DNA of 48,402 bases from Bacteroidales bacterium (GCA_020026355.1 JAHHQP010000013.1:1-48402); one strand, 5' to 3'; shown: positions 33,475-43,113, numbered from the stretch's first letter. Program-made: numbers and translations. Notes: generated by a model from the letters alone, not told the origin.

Positions 33475-33567
33475 ATGCCAAACGGAAAGAAGCATAAAAG
33501 ACACAAGATGTCTACGCATAAACGTAAGAAACGTTTACGTAAGAACAGACACAAGAAGCGTAAGTAG
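33475..33567 (+). CDS. 30-residue basic protein, COX24/AURKAIP1-like (bS22-type) ribosome-associated candidate
   Basis: ATG CCA AAC GGA AAG AAG to TAG: MPNGKKHKRHKMSTHKRKKR followed by ten more residues, mostly Arg and Lys. The KRHKMSTHKRKKRLRKNRHK core matches the short basic helix of the COX24/AURKAIP1 family (PF08213), which includes mitochondrial mS38 and mycobacterial bS22 at the small ribosomal subunit. It lies 25 bases after hup on the same strand. Nearly every residue is basic, and the reading frame is preserved by Bacteroidales homologues I recall. The ribosomal role is inferred. Confidence 0.8.
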   Translation: MPNGKKHKRHKMSTHKRKKRLRKNRHKKRK

Positions 33568-33596
33568 TGTCTGCCATTTTAGCAGTCTGCTAATGA

Positions 33597-33619
33597 GGGC
33601 TGACCTATAAGGTCGGCCT
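33597..33619 (+). terminator. Possible terminator or attenuator between the small basic gene and RNase E/G
   Basis: GGGCTGACC-TATAA-GGTCGGCCT: a stem of eight or nine pairs including G-T, followed by the weak U-tract TCTTTAGTTT. It could end the hup transcript or be a leader hairpin of the RNase gene, for which no clear promoter is visible. Confidence 0.5.
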
Positions 33620-33672
33620 CTTTAGTTTAAGAACGGGTCATAAGACCAGAAAAAAAACACTGAATATTCCCA

Positions 33673-35223
33673 ATGGAGTCTGAAAAAGATCTGATTGTAG
33701 AAGTTGATTCTACAAATGTCTCAATAGCCTTGATGGAAAACCACAGGCTCATTGAATTCAACAAAGAGTCCAGCCAGGGACACAGCTTTTCTGTCGGAGA
33801 TGTCCATCTCGGCAAAGTCAAGAAAATCCTGCCTTCCCTGAATGCTGCTTTCGTTGACATCGGAGACGAAAAAGAGGCTTTCATCCATTACCTGGACCTG
33901 GGATTGTATTTCAATGCTTTCGACGAGTTCGTGAAGAGAACCAACACGAATTCCGACAACAAAGGCATCTACTCCCACATCAAGCTCGGCCCTATCCTCG
34001 AAAAGGAAGGCAGGATCGAGAATGTCCTGACCCCGGGACAGATGATCATCGTCCAGATCGTGAAAGAACCGATTTCCACGAAAGGTTCACGACTGACTGC
34101 GGAAATTTCATTAGCAGGACGGAACATTGTACTACTTCCTTTCGCAGAGAAAGTAAGCGTATCCCAGAAGATTTCTTCGAAAGAAGAAAAACGGAGACTT
34201 GAAACACTTGTCAAGAGCATTCTCCCGAAAAATTACGGCGCGATCATCAGGACTGCGGCAGAAGGCAAGAAAGCAGCCATTCTGGATGCCGAACTGAAAT
34301 CGCTGATCGACAAATGGGAGAACTCCTGGAAAACCTTGGCTCGATCCAAGAAAACGCAGCTGCTCTTCACCGAGTACAGCAAAACCACCACGATCCTCAG
34401 GGATCTCCTGAATGACTCATTCTCAAACATCTACGTCGACGACGAGACGGTCTATGAGGAGATCCGGAAATACATTTCCTTGATATCGCCGGAACAGGAA
34501 AAGATTGTCAAGCTCTACAAAGAGAAAGGCAGAATCTTCGACTGGTTCGAAGTCACCCGGCAGATCAAGAGTTCTTTCGGAAAAGTGGTCCCTATCAAAC
34601 AGGGTGCGTATCTGGTCATCGAGACCACTGAAGCACTACATGTCATCGACGTCAACAGCGGTATCCGCTCCAAGAACAAGGAACAGGAGCAGAATACATT
34701 TGACGTCAACTGTTATGCAGCGGAAGAGATTGCAAGACAGCTCAGGCTCAGAGACATGGGCGGCATCGTGATCGTGGATTTCATCGACATGGAATCCAAT
34801 GAACACAAGAATGCCCTCTACAAGAAGATGCAGGAGCTGATGCAGGACGACAGGGCGAAGCACAACGTGCTGCCGCTGACGAAATTCGGACTGATGCAGA
34901 TAACAAGACAGCGGGTGCGGCCGGCAACAGAGATCAACACGACAGAAGTGTGTCCGGTTTGCCACGGCACTGGAAAGATAGCATCAAGTCTTGTCATCGA
35001 CGAAGCCATAGAACGCAGACTTGCCTACTATGTCTCTGAAGGACAGACGAAACTCACGCTGAAAGTAGGACCGATCCTCGGTGCCTACCTCAAGAAAGGA
35101 ATCTTTTCCTATATCTACAAATGGAAAAAGAAGTATAAGTGCAAGCTGGAAGTAGTCGAAATGACTGACTTCTCGGTCCTGCAATATGAATTTTACAACG
35201 AGAAAAAAGATAAGCTGGATTAA
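33673..35223 (+). CDS. rng: Ribonuclease E/G family endoribonuclease
   Basis: 516 residues, the size of RNase G (CafA), without the long degradosome tail of RNase E. An S1 domain (about 35-130) begins VGDVHLGKVKKILPSLNAAF and contains a lineage insertion (residues ~80-105, NAFDEFVKRTNTNSDN). Catalytic Mg-binding Asp residues lie in HVIDVNSG and VIVDFIDM. The Zn-link is in CPVCHGTGK. It processes rRNA and mRNA 5' ends. Its last codons form one arm of a terminator with the stop codon in the loop. Confidence 0.93.
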   Translation: MESEKDLIVEVDSTNVSIALMENHRLIEFNKESSQGHSFSVGDVHLGKVKKILPSLNAAFVDIGDEKEAFIHYLDLGLYFNAFDEFVKRTNTNSDNKGIYSHIKLGPILEKEGRIENVLTPGQMIIVQIVKEPISTKGSRLTAEISLAGRNIVLLPFAEKVSVSQKISSKEEKRRLETLVKSILPKNYGAIIRTAAEGKKAAILDAELKSLIDKWENSWKTLARSKKTQLLFTEYSKTTTILRDLLNDSFSNIYVDDETVYEEIRKYISLISPEQEKIVKLYKEKGRIFDWFEVTRQIKSSFGKVVPIKQGAYLVIETTEALHVIDVNSGIRSKNKEQEQNTFDVNCYAAEEIARQLRLRDMGGIVIVDFIDMESNEHKNALYKKMQELMQDDRAKHNVLPLTKFGLMQITRQRVRPATEINTTEVCPVCHGTGKIASSLVIDEAIERRLAYYVSEGQTKLTLKVGPILGAYLKKGIFSYIYKWKKKYKCKLEVVEMTDFSVLQYEFYNEKKDKLD

Positions 35224-35238
35224 ATCCAGCTTATTTTT
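35206..35238. terminator. Bidirectional terminator between RNase E/G and the pseudouridine synthase
   Basis: AAGCTGGAT (35212-35220), loop TAA (35221-35223, the RNase stop codon), ATCCAGCTT (35224-35232), then ATTTTTT on the plus strand. AAAAAAG before the stem gives a U-tract for minus-strand transcription, so both convergent genes share it. Confidence 0.88.
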
Positions 35239-36317
35239 TACATGTCATCGAGATCCGCCTCATCCAGATTCTCGGCATATTTCCGCCATTTAGCGATAAG
35301 ATCCACCATATCCTGCGGAAGCGGTGAGTCGAAACGAACCATCTTTCCAGTACGAGGATGGATGAAACCCAGCGTCTTGGCGTGGAGCGCCTGACGTGGC
35401 AGGATCTTGAAACAGTTCTCGATGAACTGACGATATTTCGCATAAATTGTCCCCTTACGGATTTCTGCCCCATCATAACGGGCATCATTGAACAGCGGAT
35501 GACCGATGTAGTTGAAATGCACCCTGATCTGATGCGTTCTTCCGGTCTCCAGCTGACATTCCACAACCGTAACATAACCGAAGCGTTCCAGTACCCGGTA
35601 ATGGGTTACAGCCCTCTTTCCGGATTCTCCGTCAGGAAAGACCTTGAATCTCAACCGGTCTGCCGGATCTCTGCCGATATTACCTTCAATGGTTCCTTCA
35701 TCCTCCTTGAGGTTACCCCAGACGATCGCTACATATTTACGTTCGATGGAATGGACGAAGAACTGCTTGGCCAGTCCCAGCTGCGCCTCATCATTCTTGG
35801 CGATGACCAGCAGGCCTGAAGTATCCTTATCGATACGGTGCACCAGCACGCCCAGGCGGTCATCCTTTTCCTGTGCTTCCGGGCCGAGATGAAGATGGTA
35901 GGCCAAGGCATTCAGCAGGGTACCGGAATAATGTCCATGCCCCGGATGAACGACCATGCCGGCCGGCTTGTCGATCAGCAGGACGTCCTCATCCTCATAC
36001 ACGATGTCCAACGGAATGTTCTCCGGAAGAATTTCCGAACTGTTCCGCTGGAAAGGCATCACGAAAGTGATGATATCTCCGGCGCGGACAATATAGTTCG
36101 CCTTGACGATCCTGTCATTCACGCGAATATATTCCTCCTTGATGGCCAGCTGGATACGGTGACGGGAAGTGTCTTCCATATGCGTGGAAAGATATTTGTC
36201 CACACGGACAGGAGCTTGCCCTCTATCCGCCTCGAAGCGGTAATGTTCGAACATTTCCTGCTGGTCGTCCTCGAATGTCGAATCCTCAGGAACGAAAAGG
36301 TTCTTGAAATTATCCAT
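35238..36317 (-). CDS. rluD: RluA-family pseudouridine synthase (RluD-like)
   Basis: Isomerises uridines to pseudouridine in 23S rRNA. It has 359 residues. The S4 RNA-binding domain (about 35-95) contains RVDKYLSTHMEDTSRHRIQ. The catalytic domain starts at ~104, with HRIDKDTSGLLVIAK (catalytic Asp163) and GRTHQIRVHFNYIGHPLFND. An N-terminal acidic extension of ~30 residues is present. The PASTA protein gene ends 5 bases upstream; PASTA next to RluA-family genes is a recurrent Bacteroidota pairing. Confidence 0.92.
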   Translation of the reverse strand: MDNFKNLFVPEDSTFEDDQQEMFEHYRFEADRGQAPVRVDKYLSTHMEDTSRHRIQLAIKEEYIRVNDRIVKANYIVRAGDIITFVMPFQRNSSEILPENIPLDIVYEDEDVLLIDKPAGMVVHPGHGHYSGTLLNALAYHLHLGPEAQEKDDRLGVLVHRIDKDTSGLLVIAKNDEAQLGLAKQFFVHSIERKYVAIVWGNLKEDEGTIEGNIGRDPADRLRFKVFPDGESGKRAVTHYRVLERFGYVTVVECQLETGRTHQIRVHFNYIGHPLFNDARYDGAEIRKGTIYAKYRQFIENCFKILPRQALHAKTLGFIHPRTGKMVRFDSPLPQDMVDLIAKWRKYAENLDEADLDDM

Positions 36318-36322
36318 CTTGC

Positions 36323-37105
36323 TTATTTAAGAAGTTTTGCGGGAATCTTGCTGTCATCCATAGTCAGGTAGAGCGTCACTCCGTGGCCGAAATCGACCGG
36401 ATAGGAAGAGGCGGAAGGTTCCTGACGGTAAACCCGAGCATTCAGGGAATCAGTATAGGATTTCACAGTCTGGTCGAAGACCAGAGGTCGAAGATTCAGG
36501 GAATTGCTGAATACTTCATCTACGGCCGAATTTCTGGACAGGCCAAGCACGTCCGGGATATAGGTCGCATTGTCCATCGGATCCAGACCGAGCACGAGGT
36601 CGATGACTGATTCACTGTCCACATTCGTTCCCGGAGCGATGTTCAGGCCTCGATATTTCTGTCCAAGGACATTGTTCGTCGCGATATCATTGACATAGGA
36701 AAGATGTCCAAGAGCGAGACCACGGGCCTCGAGAACATCCTTAGCCTGTCTCAGGGAATAACCGATGAGATCCGGCATCCGGACACGTTTAGGCTCGATG
36801 GAATTGATGACCACACGGATCTTGCGGCCTTTCTTGACATGGCTGGCAGGAAGCGGATTCTGCTGATAGACCACTCCTCTCGGAAGGCTATGGATATACA
36901 GGGAATCCAGTACGACCAGCTGGAGTTCCTGCGACTGCAAGGTCCTGGCAGCCTCTTCCACCGTCATCATGGACAGATCCGGAACTTCCAGTTCCTTGCC
37001 GTGACGGGTAATGAAATAGAACACCCAGTAGGAGGCGAAGACCAGCAAGACCACGGTAAGGACCGCGAGCAGCAGATTCAATAAGATAGGATTCGTTTTC
37101 TTCAT
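36323..37105 (-). CDS. Membrane-anchored PASTA-domain protein
   Basis: 260 residues. One N-terminal helix (about 7-30, ILLNLLLAVLTVVLLVFASYW) is followed by three PASTA domains: ELEVPDLSMMTVEEAARTL (~37-105), VRMPDLIGYSLRQAKDVLEA (~107-178) and TYIPDVLGLSRNSAVDEVF (~183-250). PASTA domains bind muropeptides or support wall enzymes. There is no kinase or transpeptidase domain, unlike Firmicutes PASTA proteins. It is probably a periplasmic adaptor whose role is unknown. Confidence 0.9.
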   Translation of the reverse strand: MKKTNPILLNLLLAVLTVVLLVFASYWVFYFITRHGKELEVPDLSMMTVEEAARTLQSQELQLVVLDSLYIHSLPRGVVYQQNPLPASHVKKGRKIRVVINSIEPKRVRMPDLIGYSLRQAKDVLEARGLALGHLSYVNDIATNNVLGQKYRGLNIAPGTNVDSESVIDLVLGLDPMDNATYIPDVLGLSRNSAVDEVFSNSLNLRPLVFDQTVKSYTDSLNARVYRQEPSASSYPVDFGHGVTLYLTMDDSKIPAKLLK

Positions 37106-37135
37106 AATTCTAATGATAAGGGGTCAAGCGGAGGT

Positions 37136-37774
37136 TCAAGAAACGAAAAGCAGCTGGAACACGCCTTCACCCAGGAAGGCGATGCCAAGAACAATGACGA
37201 AAGTACCGGAAATCCTGGAAATCCAGATAATCGAACGCATCTTGACCTTCTTGAACACATGAGAGAAAAGCCAGGTAAGCAGAAACCAGTAGCATACGGC
37301 TCCTAGACAGACGGAAAGGATGATCGGAGCGACCCTCCAGTCTCCTTGGGTGCTCGTACCGATCCCGAAGAACGCGAAAAGGGCGAACATCAGGAAAATC
37401 GCACCGGGATTCGAGAAGCCCATGATCATGGACTGAAGGAAATCCCAGAAGCCCAAGGTTTTCTTCGGATTGTCGTTCTTCACCTTGTTGAGCGGGTTCG
37501 AAAACAGCATGAAGATACCCAGAACAGTGACGATCACGCCACCGACGATCAGGATCAGATTCTCGTTGTCTTCCACGAACTTGCTGGCGAAAGCCCAGGC
37601 GAAGATGGCGATGACCGAGAAGATGGTATCAACCAGACAAGCTCCCATACCGGCAGCGAAGCCTGACATCCTGCCTTTGCTGACTGTCTTCTGGATAACC
37701 AGAACCAGGATCGGTCCCGGAACGGCAGAGGCGCAGATGCCGATGATGAAAGCTTTTATGATGTCTACCAACAT
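37136..37774 (-). CDS. LysE/RhtB family amino-acid exporter
   Basis: 212 residues with six hydrophobic segments. The start MLVDIIKAFIIGICASAVPG, then PILVLVIQKTVSKGR, is the LysE/RhtB signature (GxxPGP region plus amphipathic Gly-Arg). FAAGMGACLVDTIFSVIAIF and FSNPGAIFLMFALFAFFG follow. The likely role is export of amino acids or analogues. It lies 30 bases upstream of the PASTA gene on the same strand and may lead that operon. Confidence 0.88.
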   Translation of the reverse strand: MLVDIIKAFIIGICASAVPGPILVLVIQKTVSKGRMSGFAAGMGACLVDTIFSVIAIFAWAFASKFVEDNENLILIVGGVIVTVLGIFMLFSNPLNKVKNDNPKKTLGFWDFLQSMIMGFSNPGAIFLMFALFAFFGIGTSTQGDWRVAPIILSVCLGAVCYWFLLTWLFSHVFKKVKMRSIIWISRISGTFVIVLGIAFLGEGVFQLLFVS

Positions 37775-37809
37775 AGTTCCCTTGTGATGTGTTCAGTTTT
37801 TTCCAGTTA

Positions 37810-37837
37810 CAAAAATACTAAATATTCCTTATATTTG
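37810..37837. promoter_or_regulatory. Divergent -7 boxes for lysE and lnt
   Basis: Minus strand TATTTTTG (37817-37810) for the LysE gene and plus strand TATATTTG (37830-37837) for lnt, 12 bases apart and back to back. Both match TAnnTTTG exactly; neither has a standard -33 TTTG. Confidence 0.6.
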
Positions 37838-37879
37838 TATCCATCCAAAAAATAATCGGTTTAGCGACAATCGGAAAAA

Positions 37880-39529
37880 ATGAAGAAACAGAAGTTATTG
37901 CTATGGGGACTCTGCGCGATGTCAGCGCTCCTCCTTTCCCTCCCCTATCTCCTGCCACATTCCGGGTTCCTGATGCTTTTCGCCTTGATCCCGCTCCTGT
38001 GCATGGACCGCATCGCCAGTCTTACCGGACTCAAGCACGTATGGATCTACCATTACAGCACCTTCGTCGCTTGGAACGCCATGACGACCTTCTGGGTCTG
38101 CAACGCGACCGTGGGAGGAGGCCTCTTCGCCATCTTCGCCAATGCCCTGCAGATGTCATTGATCTGGGGACTTTTCCGATACAGCAAGAAATACTTCAAA
38201 GGCATCCTGCCCTACGTGCTGCTGGTCAGCCTCTGGATCGGATGGGAACATGCCTATTTCGATGCCGAGATTTCCTGGCCATGGCTGGTGCTGGGCAACG
38301 GTTTCGCCGGAAGCATCCGCTCTATCCAATGGTATGAATTCACCGGAACCGTCGGAGGTTCTCTCTGGATCTGGCTCTGCAACCTGTCCATCTTCGGTCT
38401 CATGACCGCCCTGTCCGACGGCAGCTGGTACAGTTTCAACAAGAAAGCCAAGACAGCGGCCATCACCGCCACTCTCCTGCTGTTCATCGCTCCTTTCATT
38501 CTTTCCGCCGTACTCTGGCACCGGAACGATCCGGCAGACTTCAAGGGGAAAGAACAGGAGATCCTGATCGTACAGCCGAACATCGACCCTTACCATAAGT
38601 TTGAATTTCTCCAGCAAGAGGATCAGGACAAGATCGCCCTCGAGCAGATCGATGAAGTACTGTCTCAGCGGACCTCCACCGCTCCGATCCTGGTGCTGAC
38701 CCCGGAAACCTTCACCGGCGATGCTGTCATCAGGAACGGTTCCGTCAGCAGCAGGACCGCGATGGGATTCCAGGCCGCTGCAAGACGTTACCCGAACAGC
38801 AGCTACCTCGTGGGAGCAAGTACCTACGAAATCCTGCAGCAAGGAGATAGACCATCTCTGAGGGCTCGAGAATGGGGAGACGGCTGGATGCGTTCCCATA
38901 ACTCCGCACTCTACATCACCGGAAACGACATTGACATCTTCCACAAGAACAAGCTGGTCGTCGGAGTGGAATACATGCCTTGGCCGACGATCTTCGATCC
39001 GGTGGACCAATGGCTCGGCGGCGTGATCGGACGTTGTGAAGGCCAGGGACGAATCACGGATTTCACGCTGAAAGATAGTCGCGACGGAGCAGAGACGAGA
39101 TTCGGAAGCGCCATCTGCTATGAATCCGTCTATGGCGAATATTATACCGGATATGTCCGCAAAGGAGCCCGTTTCATGACCATCATCACCAACGACTCCT
39201 GGTGGGGCGACACTCCTGGCTACAAGCAGCACATGAACTATGCTTCATTGAGAGCGATCGAGACCCGCAGAGAGATCGCCCGTTGTGCCAACACCGGCAT
39301 TTCCGGCTTCATTGACCTCAGAGGAGAAATCAAGGGAGAGAGCAAATGGTGGGAAAAGGAAGTCCTTCAGGGAAAGGTCCTGCTGCACGATGAGCTGACC
39401 TTCTTCGTCAGACATGGAGATGTGGCCGGAAGAGTCTGCTGGTTCTCCGGGGCGCTGCTTCTGCTGGCCCTGCTGGTACAGCGCCTCAATTCTCGTAAGA
39501 AAACAGCTGGAACGCTCCGCCGTCAATGA
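37880..39529 (+). CDS. lnt: Apolipoprotein N-acyltransferase
   Basis: N-acylates the N-terminal cysteine of lipoproteins in the inner membrane. It has 549 residues. Six N-terminal hydrophobic segments are followed by a periplasmic nitrilase domain with the catalytic triad Glu276 (VLTPETFTGD), Lys356 (FHKNKLVVGVEYMPW) and Cys413 (SAICYESVYG). DSWWGDTPGYKQH follows and is a family signature. A C-terminal helix anchors the domain. Its last seven bases overlap the convergent barrel gene. Confidence 0.94.
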   Translation: MKKQKLLLWGLCAMSALLLSLPYLLPHSGFLMLFALIPLLCMDRIASLTGLKHVWIYHYSTFVAWNAMTTFWVCNATVGGGLFAIFANALQMSLIWGLFRYSKKYFKGILPYVLLVSLWIGWEHAYFDAEISWPWLVLGNGFAGSIRSIQWYEFTGTVGGSLWIWLCNLSIFGLMTALSDGSWYSFNKKAKTAAITATLLLFIAPFILSAVLWHRNDPADFKGKEQEILIVQPNIDPYHKFEFLQQEDQDKIALEQIDEVLSQRTSTAPILVLTPETFTGDAVIRNGSVSSRTAMGFQAAARRYPNSSYLVGASTYEILQQGDRPSLRAREWGDGWMRSHNSALYITGNDIDIFHKNKLVVGVEYMPWPTIFDPVDQWLGGVIGRCEGQGRITDFTLKDSRDGAETRFGSAICYESVYGEYYTGYVRKGARFMTIITNDSWWGDTPGYKQHMNYASLRAIETRREIARCANTGISGFIDLRGEIKGESKWWEKEVLQGKVLLHDELTFFVRHGDVAGRVCWFSGALLLLALLVQRLNSRKKTAGTLRRQ

Positions 39530-42500
39530 CGGAGACTGTGGGGATGATGTCTCCCGCCGCCACGTTTGTCCGCAACATTTCCTTTTCCGAAACGATAGGT
39601 GAATGAAATCAGGATATAGCGGCCCAAAGTATTGTTCCAGACTTCCTGATGATAGTTCGAGGAATCTGTCACATGAAGATTCTTCGACTGGCCCAGCAGA
39701 TCATAGGCCTTCAATGCCAAGGTCGCATGTTTCTTGAACAGCAGCTTGGACACCTCCAGGTTCCAGACAAATTCCGGTTTCGGACCGCCGACATAACCGT
39801 CGTACCAATTGTAATCCAGGTCTGAAATCAGTCCGAAGCCCGCAGGAATCGTCCAGTTCATGGAGAAATCAACCTGATTGTTCCAGCGCGGCCGCTGCTG
39901 CTTGTTCAAAGTATACCAGGACTTCGTCATCATGGTCCGGGCTCCGAGGTTGAGTTCCACCAGATCGCACCGGTAAGTCAGCCGGAAACGGTCAATGAAA
40001 TTCACCATGTCCGTCCGGTTCAGATCGAACAGCCCGGAAGCCTCGATGTCCGGTACCCGCTCATGAAAAGCTTCATAGTTGAATTCATCGGTCCTGTTCC
40101 CGTTCTCATCAACGAAGAAACTGTCGGACACCGCTTCCATCTTCGCATTACCCAGATAGGAGCTGCCGTTCGAATAGGACAGATTGAGCCAGTTCGTGAG
40201 GGAGAATCCGGATTTTCCGAGCGGAGTGGTCAGCATTCCCCCGCCATAGACTTCACCATTGCTCCGCCCGTTGACCGGCAGAGAAGAACGGACCCCGTCG
40301 GCATCGTACCAGGATGCGTTCGTAATCGGATTCTGAAGACAGGAGGCACCGAAACGAAGATAGACCGAAGTGAAGGTCTTCATATCAGTGAACGAAAACT
40401 TTCCCCGGAAATGATGGCCGAACCACGATTGCAGATAAGGATTTCCGAATCTCAGGTCCAATGGGTCGGAATTATCCGGCACCGGCATGATCTGAGAGAC
40501 CGATGGCTGTTCCGAATATCCATAATAATTAAGTTTCAGACTGTTGCCCTTCCCCATATCGTAACGGAAAGAAAGATGCGGTGCCCAGTCCACGACCTTC
40601 TTGTCGTAACTCTTGTCATTAGTCCTGTAACGGGTATCGGTAGGATCTGCCGAAAAGCCAGCCTGCAAATGCACTTTGTCCTTCTTCCAGCTGAGGTTCA
40701 AGCCGGCGGACTGGTTGATGTAACGCTGCATGACATCATTGGAATAGACGGCATCCAGCATTTCCCCATTGCGGTCATAGATGAGATTTCCCGCAGGGTC
40801 CATATCGTACGAGCCGCTGTTCCAGGTCTTCTTGGAAGAAGTGTTCCTGCTCCAGCTGAAACGATAGCTGGCCTCAAGGAAAAAGCCTTTTCCCAACGGT
40901 TCCGTATAGGAGACACGCGTATTGAAACGGAGTTTATCCTGCATGCTGTCATAACGCTGGTTGGTCGCCGGCTGTTCCTGCCAGCCCGGTTCCGCTGCAG
41001 TTTCCGTCCCGTCCGCGACTGAAGTCAGGGACTGGTTCAGACCGGCCAGCTCATTTCCACTGACGGTATATTTGAAATTCACCGACAAAGTACGTCCCGG
41101 TTTTCCTAATCGTTGCCGGAACAGCAGACGACCGTCCGTCTTCCAGTTCCGATTCTGCCCATCTGTACTCCTGTAGCCTCTGTTCACTTCGAACGGATCC
41201 CCTTCGCCGACAGCACGCTGCAGATCGAAACGGGAATACTCGGAAAAACGACCGGTACCGGCATCGAACTGCGGTTCAAACAGAATCGAAGTATTTTCTG
41301 AAAACTTGTGTTCCAGCCTCATACCGACACGATGTCCCTGGGACAAGCTGCTGCTGGCGCCCTCATCATGATTGAAGAGACGGTTTCCTTCTGAAAGATA
41401 AGTGATCTTGTCCGCCCTTTCCATCACCTGTTTGTCCGCTCCGCTGTAGAGATAATTCGCTCCGAGATCCATATCCCCGTCGCAGAGCGTGAACACACCG
41501 TTCAGACCGCCCATCCAGGACGTCGTGATTCCGTTTCCACCACCCCAACCGGCATGACCCCGTCCCATTCCTTTGAGTGAACCTCTCATGCTCTCCATCA
41601 TCGAACCGGACATATCGTCGAAAGCCGTCGTATTGATATTGTTTCCGTTCAGGATAAGGCTGATCTGAGTCTTTTCATCGAAATGCCCGGCCAACGCACT
41701 GGCATTCCAGCGCCATCCGTCCTTGAAATCAGCCCCGCTACCCTTTGCCGGCACATCATGTCCTCCGGCACCGGTCACATTGCCCATCCATCCTTTCTCC
41801 ATTCCAGGCTTGAATTTCAGGTCAATGACAGTTTCCCTCTCGCCATCGTCGATGCCCGTGAAAATGGACTGGTCCGAACGCTTCTCGACCACCTGCACCT
41901 TTTCGATGAGATTCGCCGGGATATTGCGTGAAGCCAGTTTCGGATCATCCAGGAAAAAAGTCTTGCCGCCGATGGTGATCTTCTTCACCGGCTCTCCGTT
42001 TGCCTTGATCGACCCATCCGGAGATACTTCCAGTCCCGGCAGTTTCTTCAGCAGCTGTTCCAGCATGTCGCTGTCAGAAGTCTTGAACAAAGCAGCCGCA
42101 TACTCGACCGTATCTTTCCGGATAACGACCGGATTGCCGACAGCGGACACAGAAGCGGCATCCAGCACCTTGCGATCCTCCTCCAGTTCAATTCTTCCCA
42201 GATCGAGAGGCGACTCCAGTTCCACCGGCCTTTCCAGAGAGCGGTAGCCCATCAGCTGGATCTCCAGCCGATATCTTCCCTTCGGCACCTTCTTGAAGAT
42301 CACCTCGCCAGTCGAGTCCGTCAAGCCGAAAAGAGATGGTGTTTTCTCCCCTTCCAAGGTCAATGAGACCGAAACATAAGGCAAGACTTCCGAAGTCTTC
42401 CGGTCAACGATCTCCAATTTCAAGGTCACCGTATTTCCCTGCACGACAGGAACTGCAAAGCCTGTCCATTCACTTGCCATGGCAGGAACAATGGAAAGAG

Positions 42501-42555
42501 CGCCTGCAAGACCGAGCAGGCAGCACATCAGCAGAATGTAAAATCTATTTTTCAT
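39523..42555 (-). CDS. TonB-dependent-receptor-like outer-membrane beta-barrel protein
   Basis: 1010 residues with a signal peptide (LLMCCLLGLAGALSIVPAMA). A CarboxypepD_reg-like beta-sandwich (about 42-125, VLPYVSVSLTLEGEKTPS) precedes a plug-like region (~135-245, LEQLLKKLPGLEVSPDGSIK then FLDDPKLASRNIPANLIEKV). The long barrel (~255-1000) is rich in aromatic strands. This is the OMP_b-brl_3 type found in Bacteroidota; there is no SusD partner next to it. The ligand is unknown. Its ATG overlaps the ruvC stop (ATGA), so the two are coupled. Confidence 0.85.
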   Translation of the reverse strand: MKNRFYILLMCCLLGLAGALSIVPAMASEWTGFAVPVVQGNTVTLKLEIVDRKTSEVLPYVSVSLTLEGEKTPSLFGLTDSTGEVIFKKVPKGRYRLEIQLMGYRSLERPVELESPLDLGRIELEEDRKVLDAASVSAVGNPVVIRKDTVEYAAALFKTSDSDMLEQLLKKLPGLEVSPDGSIKANGEPVKKITIGGKTFFLDDPKLASRNIPANLIEKVQVVEKRSDQSIFTGIDDGERETVIDLKFKPGMEKGWMGNVTGAGGHDVPAKGSGADFKDGWRWNASALAGHFDEKTQISLILNGNNINTTAFDDMSGSMMESMRGSLKGMGRGHAGWGGGNGITTSWMGGLNGVFTLCDGDMDLGANYLYSGADKQVMERADKITYLSEGNRLFNHDEGASSSLSQGHRVGMRLEHKFSENTSILFEPQFDAGTGRFSEYSRFDLQRAVGEGDPFEVNRGYRSTDGQNRNWKTDGRLLFRQRLGKPGRTLSVNFKYTVSGNELAGLNQSLTSVADGTETAAEPGWQEQPATNQRYDSMQDKLRFNTRVSYTEPLGKGFFLEASYRFSWSRNTSSKKTWNSGSYDMDPAGNLIYDRNGEMLDAVYSNDVMQRYINQSAGLNLSWKKDKVHLQAGFSADPTDTRYRTNDKSYDKKVVDWAPHLSFRYDMGKGNSLKLNYYGYSEQPSVSQIMPVPDNSDPLDLRFGNPYLQSWFGHHFRGKFSFTDMKTFTSVYLRFGASCLQNPITNASWYDADGVRSSLPVNGRSNGEVYGGGMLTTPLGKSGFSLTNWLNLSYSNGSSYLGNAKMEAVSDSFFVDENGNRTDEFNYEAFHERVPDIEASGLFDLNRTDMVNFIDRFRLTYRCDLVELNLGARTMMTKSWYTLNKQQRPRWNNQVDFSMNWTIPAGFGLISDLDYNWYDGYVGGPKPEFVWNLEVSKLLFKKHATLALKAYDLLGQSKNLHVTDSSNYHQEVWNNTLGRYILISFTYRFGKGNVADKRGGGRHHPHSLRH

Positions 42556-43106
42556 TTCACACGATCCGGATTATCAGCGATGAACTTTTTCCAGTCCGTG
42601 GAAGCATTCAAGGAGGCCAGAGGATTGGACATCTGGTAATAATGGCACATGGCGATAGCCAGAGCATCCGTCGCATCCAGATATTTCGGATCCAGATCCA
42701 CCTTCAAAGTCTTCTGGATCATCAGAGATACCTGTTCCTTGGAAGCCGCACCATTACCGCAGATGGCGATCTTCGCTTTTCTCGGCGCATACTCGGCTAC
42801 CGAAACCCCTTTCATGATCGCCGCAGTCAAGGCGGCTCCCTGGGCCCGGCCCAGTTTCAGGATCACCTGCGCATTCTTCCCGTAGAACGGAGATTCCACG
42901 GCCAATGCATCCGGATGATGGGTCTCGATCAGCTCCGAGACACCGGCGAAAATGTTCGCCAGCTTTTCATACGGGTCCTTGATCTTCCGCAGATCGAATA
43001 CGCCCATGTCCACAAAATGCGCGCCACGCCTGTCAACACGAACGATCCCGAAACCAAGTATATTGGTTCCGGGATCTATGCCTATTATTGTTGTCTCTGT
43101 CTTCAT
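42552..43106 (-). CDS. ruvC: Crossover junction endodeoxyribonuclease RuvC
   Basis: Resolves Holliday junctions as a dimer. It has 184 residues. Catalytic acids are Asp11 in IIGIDPGTNILGFG, Glu in LAVESPFYGKNAQ and the C-terminal DATDALAIAMCHY Asp residues. RuvA and RuvB are not in the window. It lies 20 bases after serS and has candidate -7 boxes of its own. Confidence 0.95.
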   Translation of the reverse strand: MKTETTIIGIDPGTNILGFGIVRVDRRGAHFVDMGVFDLRKIKDPYEKLANIFAGVSELIETHHPDALAVESPFYGKNAQVILKLGRAQGAALTAAIMKGVSVAEYAPRKAKIAICGNGAASKEQVSLMIQKTLKVDLDPKYLDATDALAIAMCHYYQMSNPLASLNASTDWKKFIADNPDRVK

Positions 43107-43113
43107 AAGAAGA

